Origin: Arion vulgaris
Taxonomy: Eukaryota; Mollusca; Gastropoda; Stylommatophora; Arionidae
Length of the DNA: 64,000 bases
Direction of reading: 5' to 3'
Assembly: GCA_020796225.1 (NCBI GenBank)
Contig: CM036755.1
Coordinates: forward strand, 61,248,152 to 61,312,151
The position numbers were made by a program, and so were the translations under genes. Below the pieces are notes generated by a model. That model did no database searches, had not been told where the DNA came from, and was given only the letters and a program-made list of their open reading frames with translations. Every line of letters starts with the position of its first letter. Position 1 is the stretch's first letter. This document shows, piece by piece, positions 9,605 to 19,924 of this stretch.

Positions 9605-9850
9605 TTTAAAGCCGAAGGATTGACTTCATTGCACCAGGTTTTATCCCATATAGCTCGGTCCTCTCCGCAGAAATGGCACGCCACCTGCCGAGAGTATTGT
9701 ACAAAGCACGAACTTCCTTAGCTCCGGCAACAATCCTATGGGTCTCTGGAAAAAACTGCACTCGTGAACAGAAGGCCGCAGTGCGGATTCGAACCCACGA
9801 CCTTCGACTCGCAAGGCAAAGGGCTTAACCACTCAGCCACAGAGACCCCC
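9605..9850 (-). mobile_element. tRNA-SINE N (Ser/Leu-like head)
   Basis: On the minus strand it starts GTCTCTGTGGCTGAGTGGTT, with A box TGGCTGAGTGG and B box GGTTCGAATCC, then a tRNA-unrelated body (GAAGTTCGTGCTTTGTACAA, GTGGCGTGCCATTTCTGC) ending GGTGCAATGAAGTCAA. The head resembles a long-arm tRNA, but the body shows it is a SINE. Other copies: 11.9, 14.3, 48.9 and 62.6 kb. Confidence 0.82.
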
Positions 9851-9865
9851 TGACAGAGAATGTGT

Positions 9866-9884
9866 GTGTGTGTGTGGGGGTCTT
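9866..9884. repeat. Short GT microsatellite
   Basis: A run of GT dinucleotides followed by GGGG. Nothing else is notable. Confidence 0.8.
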
Positions 9885-10134
9885 ATTTCAACTACCCATA
9901 GTTAGGTCACTATCTTCTCTTTCTCTTCCATTTCTCTTTTGTATCCCCTTTGGGGTTCATTATATTGTAGATCAAGAGAACATCATCAGCAAATAGTTTG
10001 TCTTGGGTAGAGCTTTTCCACACTAACATCCTTTCGGAATTTCTTTTATTAATAGGACAGATGGCCTGTTTCTGCAGCCGTCGTGCTCAAATCATCAGTC
10101 ATTTCCGGAATCATCTTATCCATGGTCTTGTTCT

Positions 10135-10680
10135 TCTCCACTTTACCAGGATGCCTTCTTCCTTCTTCTTGTTCTTTTCCACTTTACCAGGATGCCTTCT
10201 CCCTTCTTCTTGTTCTTCTCCACTTTACCAGGATACCTTCTCCCTTCTTCTTGTTCTTTTCCACTTTACCAGGATACCTTCTCCCTTCTTCTTGTTCTTC
10301 TCCACTTTACCAGGATACCTTCTCCTTCTTCTTGTTCTTCTCCACTTTACCAGGATGCCTTCTTCCTTCTTCTTGTTCTTCTCCACTTTACCAGGATGCC
10401 TTCTTCCTTCTTCTTGTTCTTCTCCACTTTACCAGGATGCCTTCTTCCTTCTTCTTGTTCTTCTCCACTTTACCAGGATGCCTTCTTCCTTCTTCTTGTT
10501 CTTTTCCACTTTACCAGGATGCCTTCTTCCTTCTTCTTGTTCTTCTCCACTTTACCAGGATGCCTTCTTCCTTCTTCTTGTTCTTCTCCACTTTACCAGG
10601 ATGCCTTCTTCCTTCTTCTTGTTCTTCTCCACTTTACCAGGATGCCTTCTTCCTTCTTCTTGTTCTTTTCCACTTTACCG
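10135..10680. repeat. 41-bp minisatellite, about 13 copies
   Basis: The unit is CCACTTTACCAGGATGCCTT plus CTTCCTTCTTCTTGTTCTTCT. Because 41 is not a multiple of three and no unit carries a stop, all three plus frames stay open for about 200 residues. These are not genes. Units are nearly identical, so expansion is recent. Confidence 0.95.
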
Positions 10681-10689
10681 GATCGATTG

Positions 10690-11035
10690 TACATTATTTC
10701 AGTTATGCGTCTAAAAGTAGGACAGCACAACCGATTTCTGCGACGCTTTATATTTACTAGGTTAAGCCCCTTGTGAGTGCGGTTCAATTTCGCGGTCTGG
10801 CAGAAAAGCAACAGTTTCTCCAGATTTACAGTGTTCGTGGCACCGAACCGAAGGGTTACGATGTCCATGGCACAGAGCCGAAGAGCTGAAAAAGCTCCAG
10901 TGCTTCTGGATCGGAACAAAATATTACTAGGTTAGCTTTACTATGCCCCTACCTGTCTCCTCTTATGACATGTCATGTAGGTCATAGTGTTACTATTCTT
11001 TGTTTACCTTGAGGGCCTCCACAACACATGGGTAA
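10690..11035 (-). mobile_element. SINE-A copy split by SINE-M
   Basis: The minus-strand SINE-A blocks are CAGTTATGCGTCTAAAAGTA, CGATTTCTGCGACGCTTTAT, then after the insertion GCTTTACTATGCCCCTACCT, TCTTATGACATG and TTACTATTCTTTG. SINE-M occupies 10765-10923. Confidence 0.8.
10765..10923 (+). mobile_element. SINE-M copy, 5' truncated, with TSD
   Basis: It is flanked by TTACTAGGTTA at 10754-10764 and 10924-10934 (11 bp, exact). It lacks the A-box half but retains GTGAGTGCGGTTCAATTTCG, CCGAACCGAAGGGTTACGAT and CCAGTGCTTCTGGATCGGAA. The 5' truncation plus TSD indicates LINE-driven reverse transcription. Confidence 0.85.
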
Positions 11036-11229
11036 AGACTTCATATATAAATCTCAGTTGTACACTAGAAATGGTTCATACAAAACTATGCAATACATGC
11101 TTGAAGTACGTCTGGATCTTTAACTGCGAAGTTGATAATAAGCTGAGTTAGTGACATCGTGCTAGGGTTCTTTCGTGGTTCGACGCCAGTTTGAGCCAAA
11201 ATCTTTCGGTGTGCAGGGACTACAGGAAA

Positions 11230-11832
11230 GTCTGAGTATTTACTTGATGATCTACGCCGGAGAATTAATTTCACAGCTCCTGGATTTTACACTATACGTT
11301 ACAGCTGCCCTCCATTGGATCTCTGGGACTTCATTTACTGGGACCGCTGTTGTATCTGACTCTCAGTCGATGCTTCACAAGATCCAGAGGGCAGGTTTCG
11401 GTATGAGTGGATTTCGTCTATAGAAGTTTCTAACCTGCAGAGGCTTACATGAATATACTGTCCTGGGCATGCTGGTGTTTACGGTAATGAGAGAGCGGCC
11501 AGGCTTGCATCAACAGCATCGATTATTGGGGAGTTGAAGATGGATAAGGGGATATTCATCGGTCTCTACGCGACTGTCTGTTGGATGAGGACACTTAAAT
11601 CGATGTTGAATCCATCAAGCGGTTTTCGCGGTTTGGAGTTACCCGTTGTACAAGTCAAGCTTGAGAGGCAGAGTGAGAGGTGTGTTTAATCAGCGAGCCA
11701 CGGAAATCATCAGTATGCATACTCTTCGATATCTGTTGAGGGAGACTGAACACCTATGGGTCTGCCCGGAGTGCAATGACGTCAGTGTAGCAACCAATAA
11801 CACCAAATGGCTCAGTCCCTCTCGAAAGTAAT
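11230..11832 (+). mobile_element. LINE-H fragment: RNase H domain plus C-terminal tail
   Basis: The readable blocks are 'VVSDSQSMLHKIQR' (the D of an RNase H active site), 'YCPGHAGVYGNERAARLAS' (the H and E/D motifs of a LINE-type RNase H), 'LKMDKGDI' and 'DCLLDEDT', then 'GRVRGVFNQRATEIISMHTL' and 'HLWVCPECNDVS'. Frameshifts and stops divide it. RNase H at the C-terminus is a trait of I/R1-like LINE clades. Confidence 0.78.
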
Positions 11833-11867
11833 TGCACTATATCTGTAAATAGTAATGCACATAGCTC

Positions 11868-11990
11868 AAATTATCTTGCTCCGGCAATGGTCTTTCGAAT
11901 CTCTGAAAAGACATGACCAGAACGTTGCGGTCCGGATTTGACTTCATTAACTTCGGAACGGAAAGCAAGGCTTAACCATATTGATTTCCA
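11868..11990 (-). mobile_element. Diverged SINE-N head
   Basis: Blocks TTGCTCCGGCAATGGTCTTT, ACGTTGCGGTCCGGATTTGA and AAAGCAAGGCTTAACCAT match the minus-strand order of SINE-N at 9.7 kb. The B box is degraded. Confidence 0.5.
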
Positions 11991-12284
11991 CAAGTACATG
12001 TGAAGTCGGAGAAATGTTCGTTTGAATGGTAGAGAAACTGGTGATATGAATGAAAGCTTTCTTTGCAAAAACCAATCAGAGGCGACATATTATGCGATCG
12101 GGATATGATTTAATTCATAACTGTGAAAAAAATAAGTCTGATCATTCGCAATCATTGACACTGGTTTTGACATATGCAAGTCAAGTTCTGTCTAAAAACA
12201 TACAACTGATCTTCAGGTAAAAATATGTCGGGTCGTTCAATAAAGATAGTATCAATCACTTAGTCATTGTTGCAGACAAGGGAA
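11991..12284. other. No feature recognised
   Basis: AT-rich sequence between a SINE-N remnant and LINE-I. No frame or repeat could be supported. Confidence 0.5.
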
Positions 12285-12575
12285 CATTCCTCTTCTTCTT
12301 CTTCTTCTTCTTCATCCTTCGCCCCTTGGAAAGTATAGGTCCGCAAGCAAGGTCTTTCAAGCCTTCCTATCTAAGACCATCTTTTCCAGATCTCTCCACT
12401 CTCTCCTCATTTTCTTGCATTCCATCTTCATTTCCCGTCTCCCGGTGTTCCTGGATCTTCCCTTGCCCTTATAACTCTTGATGATCCATTGCAGGGCCTG
12501 TCTCGTGATGCTGTCGGGGGAGTCCTCAGTATGTATTATATCCATCGCCACCTTCTGCCCCTTATTTCTTGTTCC
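12285..12575 (-). mobile_element. LINE-I 3' fragment with GAAG tail
   Basis: The frame reads 'DSPDSITRQALQWIIKSYKG', 'RSRNTGRREMKMECKKMRRE' and 'WRDLEKMVLDRKA', the last about 60 residues of a LINE polymerase. On the minus strand the element then ends in a run of GAAGAAG. The relatives are at 35.1-36.1 and 46.6 kb. Confidence 0.72.
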
Positions 12576-12626
12576 ACCTGCCGTTGTTCCGCTCTATCCA
12601 ACAGCGCTTTGTAATCCTGACAAACA

Positions 12627-12828
12627 CCTGTCTGCCCAACCTGTTCGTAGTGCGTTGGACTACGGGTGACACGGTCCCTGTGAGTGCGGCTTCGATTCCG
12701 CGGGCTGGCAGAAAAGCCACAGATTCACCAGATTCACGGTGTTCGTGGCACCGAACCGAAGAGTTACGATGTCCACGGCACCGTGCCGAAGAGCTGAAAG
12801 CTCAAGTACTTCTGGATCGGTAAAAAGA
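12627..12828 (+). mobile_element. tRNA-SINE M, near full length
   Basis: The head CTGTTCGTAGTGCGTTGGAC has an A-box-like block, and TCGATTCCGCGG lies at the B-box position. The body has AGAAAAGCCACAGATTCACC, TTCGTGGCACCGAACCGAAG and ACTTCTGGATCGG, ending in a short A tail. AATCCTG appears just before and after the copy (12613, 12829) as a weak TSD candidate. Confidence 0.8.
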
Positions 12829-12984
12829 AATCCTGTCCTACCATCGCAGATAAAGTATCCTAGGCAGGCATCTATTGATGAATGTCTGGAGTTTGTTAGT
12901 GTTCCCCTTAGTTGTTCTACAGGTCTCCACTCCACAGGCACATTATATATAGACACAAAAATCTTCTCTATCCTAGAAACCATG

Positions 12985-13474
12985 CGGGAAGTAACTCACA
13001 TTAGTCACATTAATATATTATCATCTTTCTCATTTCCCCACCAGATCATGGTCACCGTTTCATTGTCGTCCCAACAAACAAAATGAGACCGGAAATTATG
13101 TTTACACTATCTCATAAATAAATATATCACCATTTTGAAGACGACAAAACACGTCGGCGACGAAAGTTTAACAGCCGGAGCAACTAAATCGGTACAACAA
13201 ATAAATAGGAAATAAATGGAACAGGATGTAATCACCTTATTAAATATTTGATGAAGAATAATTTCCTTATCTTTCTTTAGTAATATTGGAATAGCTGGAA
13301 AAATAGGTTATAAAATTCGAAATATTTTCTTATGCAAAGCCAGACGTGTTGATATAAATCGGAGGTCAATAATAAACTAGAAAAATTGTCTCAATGAAAC
13401 GAATTATTTGTTTTAATTTTTGTTTCGTGGCATACATTTCCATTGATTAGGAAAGTCATCATTTAAGCCGCCCA
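12985..13474. other. No feature recognised
   Basis: About 490 bases of AT-rich sequence. Short frames only. No family motif was seen. Confidence 0.5.
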
Positions 13475-14000
13475 CGTGTTGCCAGGGCTCTTAAGGGAGC
13501 AAAGAATAATAACACTGCGACCTACAAGGCATGCCCTAAGACGGCGTCTGAAGCAGGGCCTAGGAAAGCTAATCTAGTAAATAAAAAGTGTCGCAGAAAC
13601 CGAATGTGCTGGCCTACTTATAGGAATATAATTGGCACAACGAACAATCGATCTTAGACTCAGATTACGCCCGAGCGGTTACCGGAGCCCAAATTTGAGG
13701 TGTAAAGAATATAACCACTGTTACCTGCCACGCATGTCGTAAGAGGCGACTAAGGAGGTTTGGCTGAAATCGGATGCACGTGTCCTAAACATGTAGAAGT
13801 CAATGTGTTTAGGAGCCTACCAAACCAATGTGCAACGTATACATGTTCTTGGCAAATGTCAAACATATCACAAAGAGTGATTAAAATTGGCCGTAAAGAA
13901 CGAACGCAAAGAAGAAGGAAGGAAGGACTCAGATCACATACAAATCACAAAGAATGGTTTAACAAGTGGTCGATATGGAGCGTACAAAGAAGAAGATAAA
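13475..14000 (+). mobile_element. SINE-A copy split by SINE-B
   Basis: The 5' part (GTTGCCAGGGCTCTTAAGGG to TTAGACTCAGATTAC) ends at 13668. The 3' part resumes at 13926 with GACTCAGATCACATACAAAT and runs to GTCGATATGGAGCGTACAAA and a GAAGAAG tail. The gap holds a complete SINE-B. Confidence 0.88.
13669..13925 (+). mobile_element. SINE-B nested in SINE-A, with TSD
   Basis: It is flanked by GACTCAGATTAC (13657-13668) and GACTCAGATCAC (13926-13937), 11 of 12 matching. The copy spans the head GCCCGAGCGGTTACCGG, core CATGTCGTAAGAGGCGACTA, AACATGTAGAAGTCAATGTG and the end ATCACAAAGAGTGATTAAAA with a GAAGAAGG tail. Head bases CCGAGTGGTTA resemble the A box of Ser/Leu tRNAs, but no B box is evident. 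Confidence 0.88.
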
Positions 14001-14257
14001 GAAGAAGATCACTTTAGACCTTGCATATCTATTTACTATTGACTCTCTTTAGAATACTGCCTTCACTGATCGGGTAACATTCAGGAAAGGCGAGATCGTT
14101 GAAGGCAGAGGAAACAGATAGTGGATGGTCTGTCATCGTTGTTCTAGAAAAGATCGGTTGTTAGAACTAATAAACTAGACCAGGGAGAGAGTGTTGTGGA
14201 GAGACAAGATCCCTAAGCAGCAGGCATGTTACAGATTGCTTGAATAACGACAAAGTA
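14001..14257. other. Unassigned spacer
   Basis: No convincing motif. A short reading near 14090-14220 recalls LINE C-termini but is too weak to call. Confidence 0.4.
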
Positions 14258-14395
14258 TGAAATCATTGCACTAGGTTTTTATTATTTGGCTCCGTTCATC
14301 TTTGCAGAAACGGCAAGCAGATTTGAAAATAGTGTATAAAGTACACACTCCGCAGCTCCACCACACATCTTTGGGTTCTCTTAAAAGACATGTTT
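14258..14395 (-). mobile_element. SINE-N 3' part
   Basis: Blocks TCATTGCACTAGGTTTTTAT, ATTTGGCTCCG, GCAGAAACGGCAAGC and GTATAAAGTACACACTCCGC match the minus-strand order of SINE-N. The tRNA-like head is missing. Confidence 0.6.
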
Positions 14396-14439
14396 CATTC
14401 TTATTTCATATTCAAGTTTGTAGTGTAAAAAACTGACAT

Positions 14440-14795
14440 AAGTTTTCATTTCTTCATTCATATTATTCATACTTCATATCATGAAATGATGATTCTTATT
14501 CATTGAAATATTCTTTCTTATTCATATCATAGAATGATTGCTCATTTATTAAAATCATAGCAGAAATGATTGTTGCATTTTCACTTCACTATCATAGTAG
14601 AAATGATTGCTTGCATTTCCTTATTTCATAATCATAGCAGAAATGATTGCTGCATTCTTATTTCATAATCATAGCAGAAATGATTGCTGCATTCTTATTT
14701 CATAATCATAGCAGAAATGATTGCTGCATTCTTATTTCATAATCATAGCAGAAATGATTGCTGCATTCTTATTTCATAGTCATAGCAGAATGATT
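14440..14795. repeat. 37-bp minisatellite
   Basis: The regular part (about 14590-14790) repeats CATAATCATAGCAGAAATGA with TTGCTGCATTCTTATTT. Earlier units are irregular, suggesting decay from the left edge. Confidence 0.85.
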
Positions 14796-15118
14796 TCATT
14801 CTTATATTGACAAAATGCAGTCTGATTTCTCAATCCAATATCTTAACGCAATAACAAACATATAATAAACTGCGCTGATGTCATCCTATTGAATATTACA
14901 GGCGCCAGAGAACCTCTGTGATTTTCAGACAGTTTCCATTTTCACACATTAACAGTTCTTGGAATCGGCAATTGTTATAATATTTGCGTGTTCACTATCG
15001 TTATTTCTGTGGCGAAAACAAGAATGGAGATGAGTCATTGCAAATTCAAATAAGAATGAGAAAATGGTGGAAGGTGTTATCGAATATTTTTACGAGTTCA
15101 TATTATAACTACTAATTT

Positions 15119-15387
15119 CTTCTTCTTCTTCTTCGAACGCTCAATGTCGACAACTTGCTAACCATTCTTTCTTATTTGTATGTGATCTGAGCCTAAGAGC
15201 GATTGTTCGTTGTGACAGCTATGCGCCTACAAGTAGACCTGCACATCCCATTTCTGCGATGCGTTTTATTTATATTTACTACGGTAGCTTCTCTAGGCCC
15301 CTACATTAGTCCCTTTACAACATGCCTTGTAGGTCGCAGTGATACTATTCTTTGCTCCCCTTGCGAGCCCCGGCATCGTACAGGCGT
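15119..15387 (-). mobile_element. SINE-A, near full length
   Basis: It begins with the reversed tail CTTCTTCTTCTTCTTCGAAC and runs through TGTGATCTGAGCCTAAGAGC, ATGCGCCTACAAGTAGACCT, AACATGCCTTGTAGGTCGCA and TTTGCTCCCCTTGCGAGCCC. No protein is encoded. No TSD was found. Confidence 0.88.
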
Positions 15388-15929
15388 GCTGAAACAGCAT
15401 ATTCTAGTGTGGTTTTATTATAAGAATATGGCTTCAGAGTTTATTGTTTCAAATATTGCAGTAAAAAGTTGAGTGGGCATGGTGTATAACCAATTTCCTT
15501 ATTTTTCTTGCGCCATACATTTATCAATGTAGTTGACTTATTGATAACTGTTATCCGCCCACATAACATTTGTGTACGCAATGTTGAAGATAAAATCAAT
15601 AATTCCATCCAGAGGATAACATAATTACGTCATGAATCAGTTTAATGCGACAAACATATTTTAGTTTCAGAAACACGATGTTGTTTATGAGTCCGTCGTC
15701 TGTTGCCAGGGCTCTCAATCAGTGGCGTAGCCTGATAATGCGAGATATGTCTGCTGCTACTTAAAATGAATATGTGCCCCTATTATTTAACCTCTTTTCC
15801 CTTACCTCTTTTGAAAAGCCAACTATATTCAATTACGCACCGATAGTTATTGAACTAAGAAAAACATTTTTTTGAAATGGTACATACTTACCATTTACAT
15901 GTTTCACTTGAAGACCAGAACCATTATTC
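15388..15929. other. Spacer with a short SINE-A 5' scrap
   Basis: TGTTGCCAGGGCTCTCAA at about 15703-15720 matches only the first bases of SINE-A. The remainder is AT-rich and unassigned. Confidence 0.45.
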
Positions 15930-17605
15930 CTTCCTTTTGCAGAAACTTCTCTGTGACGGGATCATAAAATGTATTCTCAATTCTAACCTTACAGAAACTT
16001 CTCTGTGAAGGCATCGTAAAATGTATTCTCAATTCTAACCTTGCAGAAACTTCTCTGTGACGGATCATAAAATGTATTCTCAATTCTAACCTTGAAGAAA
16101 CTTCTCTGTGACGGCATCGTAAAATGTAGTCTCAATTCTAACCTTCAGAAACTTCTCTATGAAGACATCGTAAAATGTATTCTTCATTCTAACCTTGAAG
16201 AAACTTCTCTGTGACGGCATCGTAAAATGTAGTCTCAATTCTAACCTTGCAGAAACTTCTCTATGACGACATCGTAAAATGTATTCTTCATTCTAACCTT
16301 GCAGAAACTTCTCTGTGACGTCATCGTAAAATGTATTCTCAATTCTAACCTTGCAGAAACTTCTCTTGACGCATCGTAAAATGTATTCTCAATTCTAACC
16401 TTGCAGAAACTTCTCTGTGACGGCATTGTAAAATGTATTCTTAATTCTAACCTTGCAGAAACTTCTCTATGACGACATTGTAAAATGTATTCTTAATTCT
16501 AACCTTGCTCAAACTTCTCGTGACGCATTGTAAAATGTATTCTCAATTCTAACCTTGCAGAAACTTCTCTGTGACGGCATTGTAAAATGTATTCTTAATT
16601 CTAACCTTGCAGAAACTTCTCTGTGACGACATCGCAAAATGTATTCTTCATTCTAACCTTGCAGAAACTTCTCTGTGACGGCATTGTAAAATGTATTCTC
16701 AATTCTAACCTTGCAGAAACTTCTCTGTGACGGCATTGTAAAATGTATTCTCAATTCTAACCTTGCAGAAACTTCTCTGTGACGGCATTGTAAAATGTAT
16801 TCTCAATTCTAACCTTGCTCAAACTTCTCTGTGACGGCATTGTAAAATGTATTCTCAATTCTAACCTTGCAGAAACTTCTCTGTGACGGCATTGTAAAAT
16901 GTATTCTCAATTCTAACCTTGCTCAAACTTCTCTGTGACGGCATTGTAAAATGTATTCTTAATTCTAACCTTGCAGAAACTTCTCTATGACGACATTGTA
17001 AAATGTATTCTTAATTCTAACCTTGCTCAAACTTCTCTGTGACGGCATTGTAAAATGTATTCTCAATTCTAACCTTGCAGAAACTTCTCTGTGACGGCAT
17101 TGTAAAATGTATTCTCAATTCTAACCTTGCTCAAACTTCTCTGTGACGGCATTGTAAAATGTATTCTTAATTCTAACCTTGCAGAAACTTCTCTATGACG
17201 ACATTGTAAAATGTATTCTTAATTCTAACCTTGCTCAAACTTCTCTGTGACGGCATTGTAAAATGTATTCTTAATTCTAACCTTGCAGAAACTTCTCTGT
17301 GACGGCATTGTAAAATGTATTCTCAATTCTAACCTTGCAGAAACTTCTCTGTGACGACATCGTAAAATGTATTCTTCATTCTAACCTTGCAGAAACTTCT
17401 CTGTGACGGCATCGTAAAATGTATTCTTCATTCTAACCTTGCAGAAACTTCTCTGTGACGGCATTGTAAAATGTATTCTCAATTCTAACCTTGCAGAAAC
17501 TTCTCTGTGACGACATTGTAAAATGTATTCTCAATTCTAACCTTGCAGAAACTTCTCTGTGACGGCATTGTAAAATGTATTCTCAATTCTAACCTTGCTC
17601 AAAAG
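15930..17605. repeat. 52-bp minisatellite, about 32 copies, with 208-bp higher-order units
   Basis: The unit is CTTCTCTGTGACGGCATTGT, AAAATGTATTCTCAATTCTA, ACCTTGCAGAAA. Variant junctions (GCTCAAAC instead of GCAGAAAC) recur at about 16818, 16922, 17027, 17131 and 17235. Two consecutive four-unit blocks (about 16816-17023 and 17025-17231) look identical, so a 208-bp higher-order repeat is forming. The left edge is more degenerate. Confidence 0.95.
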
Positions 17606-17627
17606 TTCATATTCAGTAGACAAAATG

Positions 17628-17892
17628 CTCGCCTGTGTGTCGCCGGGGCCTTCAATGGGAACAAAAAATAATAACACTGCGACCTACAAGGCATGTCGTA
17701 AGAGGTGACTCAGGTAGGGGCATAGGGAAGCTACTCTAGTAAATAAAAAGCGTTACACAAATCGCATGTGCTGGTCTACTTGTAGGTGCATAACTGCCAC
17801 AACGTAAAATCGCCCTTGGACTCGGATTACATACAAATCGCAAAGAGTGGTTAAGATGTGGTCGATATTGAGCGTTTGAAGAAGAAGAAGTT
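17628..17892 (+). mobile_element. SINE-A, full length
   Basis: It spans GCCTGTGTGTCGCCGGGGCC, the core CATGTCGTAAGAGGTGACT, CTAGTAAATAAAAAGCG, ATCGCATGTGCTGGTCTACT, GTGGTTAAGATGTGGTCG and TTTGAAGAAGAAGAAG. It sits directly after the 52-bp array. Confidence 0.9.
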
Positions 17893-17894
17893 TA

Positions 17895-18200
17895 TGTGTC
17901 AATTTTCAGGTCTTAGTAGGATATCTATACTTTTTAAACATCTCTGTCCAGTGTGTTCTATAAATTTATCTGCAATACTCTATTTAAAACAATCCGTTTT
18001 TGTTTTGTAATGCTTGTGTCATTGTCCATGATTCACATGCGTGTGTTGCCCCAAGAAAAATGTATGTCCTTAGTTTAATTTTGGTTTCTTTTCTTGTGTC
18101 ATGCCTTAGTTTTTTTCATACTAACCGCCATCAGATAATCTATGTTTAGTCTCCTGATTTTTTTTTTACCATATCTGTTATTAAATATCTATTGTCTATT
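17895..18200 (-). mobile_element. Decayed LINE fragment
   Basis: One minus frame reads 'KIKLRTYIFLGATHACESWT' then 'MTQALQNKNGL', which resembles the post-palm 'YGSETWT' region of LINE-G-like polymerases. Stops are frequent, and the assignment is tentative. Confidence 0.45.
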
Positions 18201-18204
18201 CCCA

Positions 18205-18605
18205 TGTGTAAGATGTAGTTGGCTGTCCACTCTTGTCGTTAAGCGTATGGATGGGAGCTTTAATTTGCGTTCTAGGGCTAGATGAGACGCCTTTGTTGTA
18301 TTGTATCCGTGTTTATGTAGTGTGGTCTTGATATTGTCTATCCATATTTTTCTTGGTCTTCCCTTAGCTCTAGTACCTGATCTCTTTTTATTGTATGCTG
18401 TTATTTGTGATTGGTTGTATTTCATTCTCATTAAATGTTCAAACCACTGCATTTGTTGTCTTTCAATGTATTCGGTGCATGAAGTTATGCCCACTCTGCT
18501 TCTGATGCCCTCATTTCGTAGTCTATCTTTCCTGGTGACTCTCACTGCCTCAAGCATTTCATTTCACACATGGTGAGCTTTCTGTGATGTGTGGCTGTCA
18601 GAGAC
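18205..18605 (-). mobile_element. LINE-F 3' fragment
   Basis: An open frame of about 120 residues reads 'VTRKDRLRNEGIRSRVGITS', 'YIERQQMQWFEHLMRM', 'GTRAKGRPRKIWIDNIKTTL' and 'HKHGYNTTKASHLALERK'. This is the polymerase C-terminus, like 52.5 and 56.0 kb. No catalytic motif is present. Confidence 0.75.
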
Positions 18606-18689
18606 AAAGTTTGGCACTGGTAACAAAGTGTTTGTAGGAAAATACTTTTTATCATCTTTCTTTTCACTTCCACCTTGATCTTTGAGTGT

Positions 18690-19085
18690 TATATATCATC
18701 ATTATCATAATCAAGAAGCTTGTCCCTTCTGGAACTTGGCTCGCATGACATCAGCCCTGAAAAACAATCTATTTTGTACAAGATGCTCGGCGACGGCAAG
18801 GCACTCTCAGCTCGTTAATTACTGCCTGCGCTCAACCTCTATATCTTCCTCTCGATCTTCTTCCAGGCATTGTTCCTTCTAGAACTATTTTCTCCATGCA
18901 CATGTCGTTTAATGTGTCAGAAATATTTAATTTTCCTTGTTTCTATGTACTTTATTAATCCAACTGTCTGTAGTATCAAGCTGATCCAGAACAAAAGAAT
19001 TTATTCTCTTCTCTGCCCACGATATTCTAAGTACTCTTCTGTAACATTTGAGTTCTTAAATATGGAGCAAAGTTATTCGAAATGT
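18690..19085 (-). mobile_element. LINE-G fragment, heavily decayed
   Basis: Minus-strand blocks correspond to the LINE-G region from the 'CYRRVL.ISW' motif (about 19030) to the terminal 'GAKFQKGQA' motif (about 18720), with many frameshifts. Confidence 0.6.
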
Positions 19086-19110
19086 GTAATATTTGCAATA
19101 ACTTCATGAT

Positions 19111-19361
19111 CTTCTTCTTCTTTGCGTTCGTTCTTTACGACCAATTTTAATCACTCTTTGTGATATGTTTGATCTTTGCCAAGAACATTTATACGTTGCA
19201 CATTGGTTTGTAGGTCCCTAAACGCATAGACTTCTACACGTTTAGGACACATGCATTCGATTTCAGTCAAACCTCCTTAGTCGCCTCTTACGACATGCTT
19301 GGCAGGTAACAGTGGTTCTATTCTCTAACCCCAAATTTGGGCCCCTGGTAACCACTGGGCG
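19111..19361 (-). mobile_element. SINE-B, full length, exact TSD
   Basis: AACTTCATGAT flanks it at 19100-19110 and 19362-19372 (11 bp, exact). It runs from the reversed tail CTTCTTCTTCTTTGCGTTCG through TCGCCTCTTACGACATGC to CCCAAATTTGGGCCCC and CCACTGGGCG. At 251 bp it defines the full element. Confidence 0.93.
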
Positions 19362-19539
19362 AACTTCATGATATTATGATACATTATCTACACCTAAAAT
19401 CGTATGTATATGATTCATTGATACAGACAGAAATGAAGAAATCTTGATAAAGTTTCGAATGAGAAAGTTGTTAAATGAGATTAAAGGTACACTATTTTGT
19501 ACATTGCTGCATATTCTTTCCTCCTGTTAGGACCCCGGT

Positions 19540-19672
19540 AGTATACGTGCGGATCCCTACCTTAATCGCCTTTTATGACATGCCTTGTATGGCGCAGTGT
19601 TACAATTCTTTTCTTCCCTTTCGGGCGCAAGCAACACAGGGCGATGTCTACCTGCCAGGCATGTCGTAAGAG
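19540..19672 (-). mobile_element. SINE-A 5' fragment
   Basis: CCTACCTTAATCGCCTTTTA, TGACATGCCTTGTATGGCGC and AGTGTTACAATTCTTTTCTT match the minus-strand 5' half. A GGCATGTCGTAAGAGGTGTC block just after (19656) shows a second core on the plus strand. Confidence 0.55.
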
Positions 19673-19674
19673 GT

Positions 19675-19840
19675 GTCTAAGGGGGGTTGCTACGTGGGTC
19701 TGGCTACCTCACCCCGTAGAAAAATTAAACCAACATCTTCAACAAACATAGATAGTCAAGAGAGAGGAAGAGCTGAAGAAGTTTGTTGAAGACCTGTGCT
19801 CCGTTGGGAGTTGAAAGGTGAAGAAGATGTTGATCATACA
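19675..19840 (+). mobile_element. LINE-I 3' fragment, decayed
   Basis: CTACCTCACCCCGTAGAAA matches the LINE-I copy at 46.8 kb, and the end GTTGAAAGGTGAAGAAGATG resembles the LINE-I end at 36.06 kb. No readable frame is left. Confidence 0.45.
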
Positions 19841-19924
19841 TGATGATATTGCTGAAAACTGTAACGAAAGGAAATGTTATGCACAGCGATCCATTGGACG
19901 ACATTAATATAATTGGAGGAGAAT

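Noticed and set aside
9790..9850. Possible tRNA-Ser/Leu gene on the minus strand
   Set aside because: The A and B boxes are good, but the same 3' body follows in five dispersed copies, so it is a SINE head; acceptor pairing is not maintained.
9998..10776. Three overlapping hydrophobic frames of 190-240 residues
   Set aside because: A 41-bp array rotates through all three frames without stops, so the frames are artefacts.
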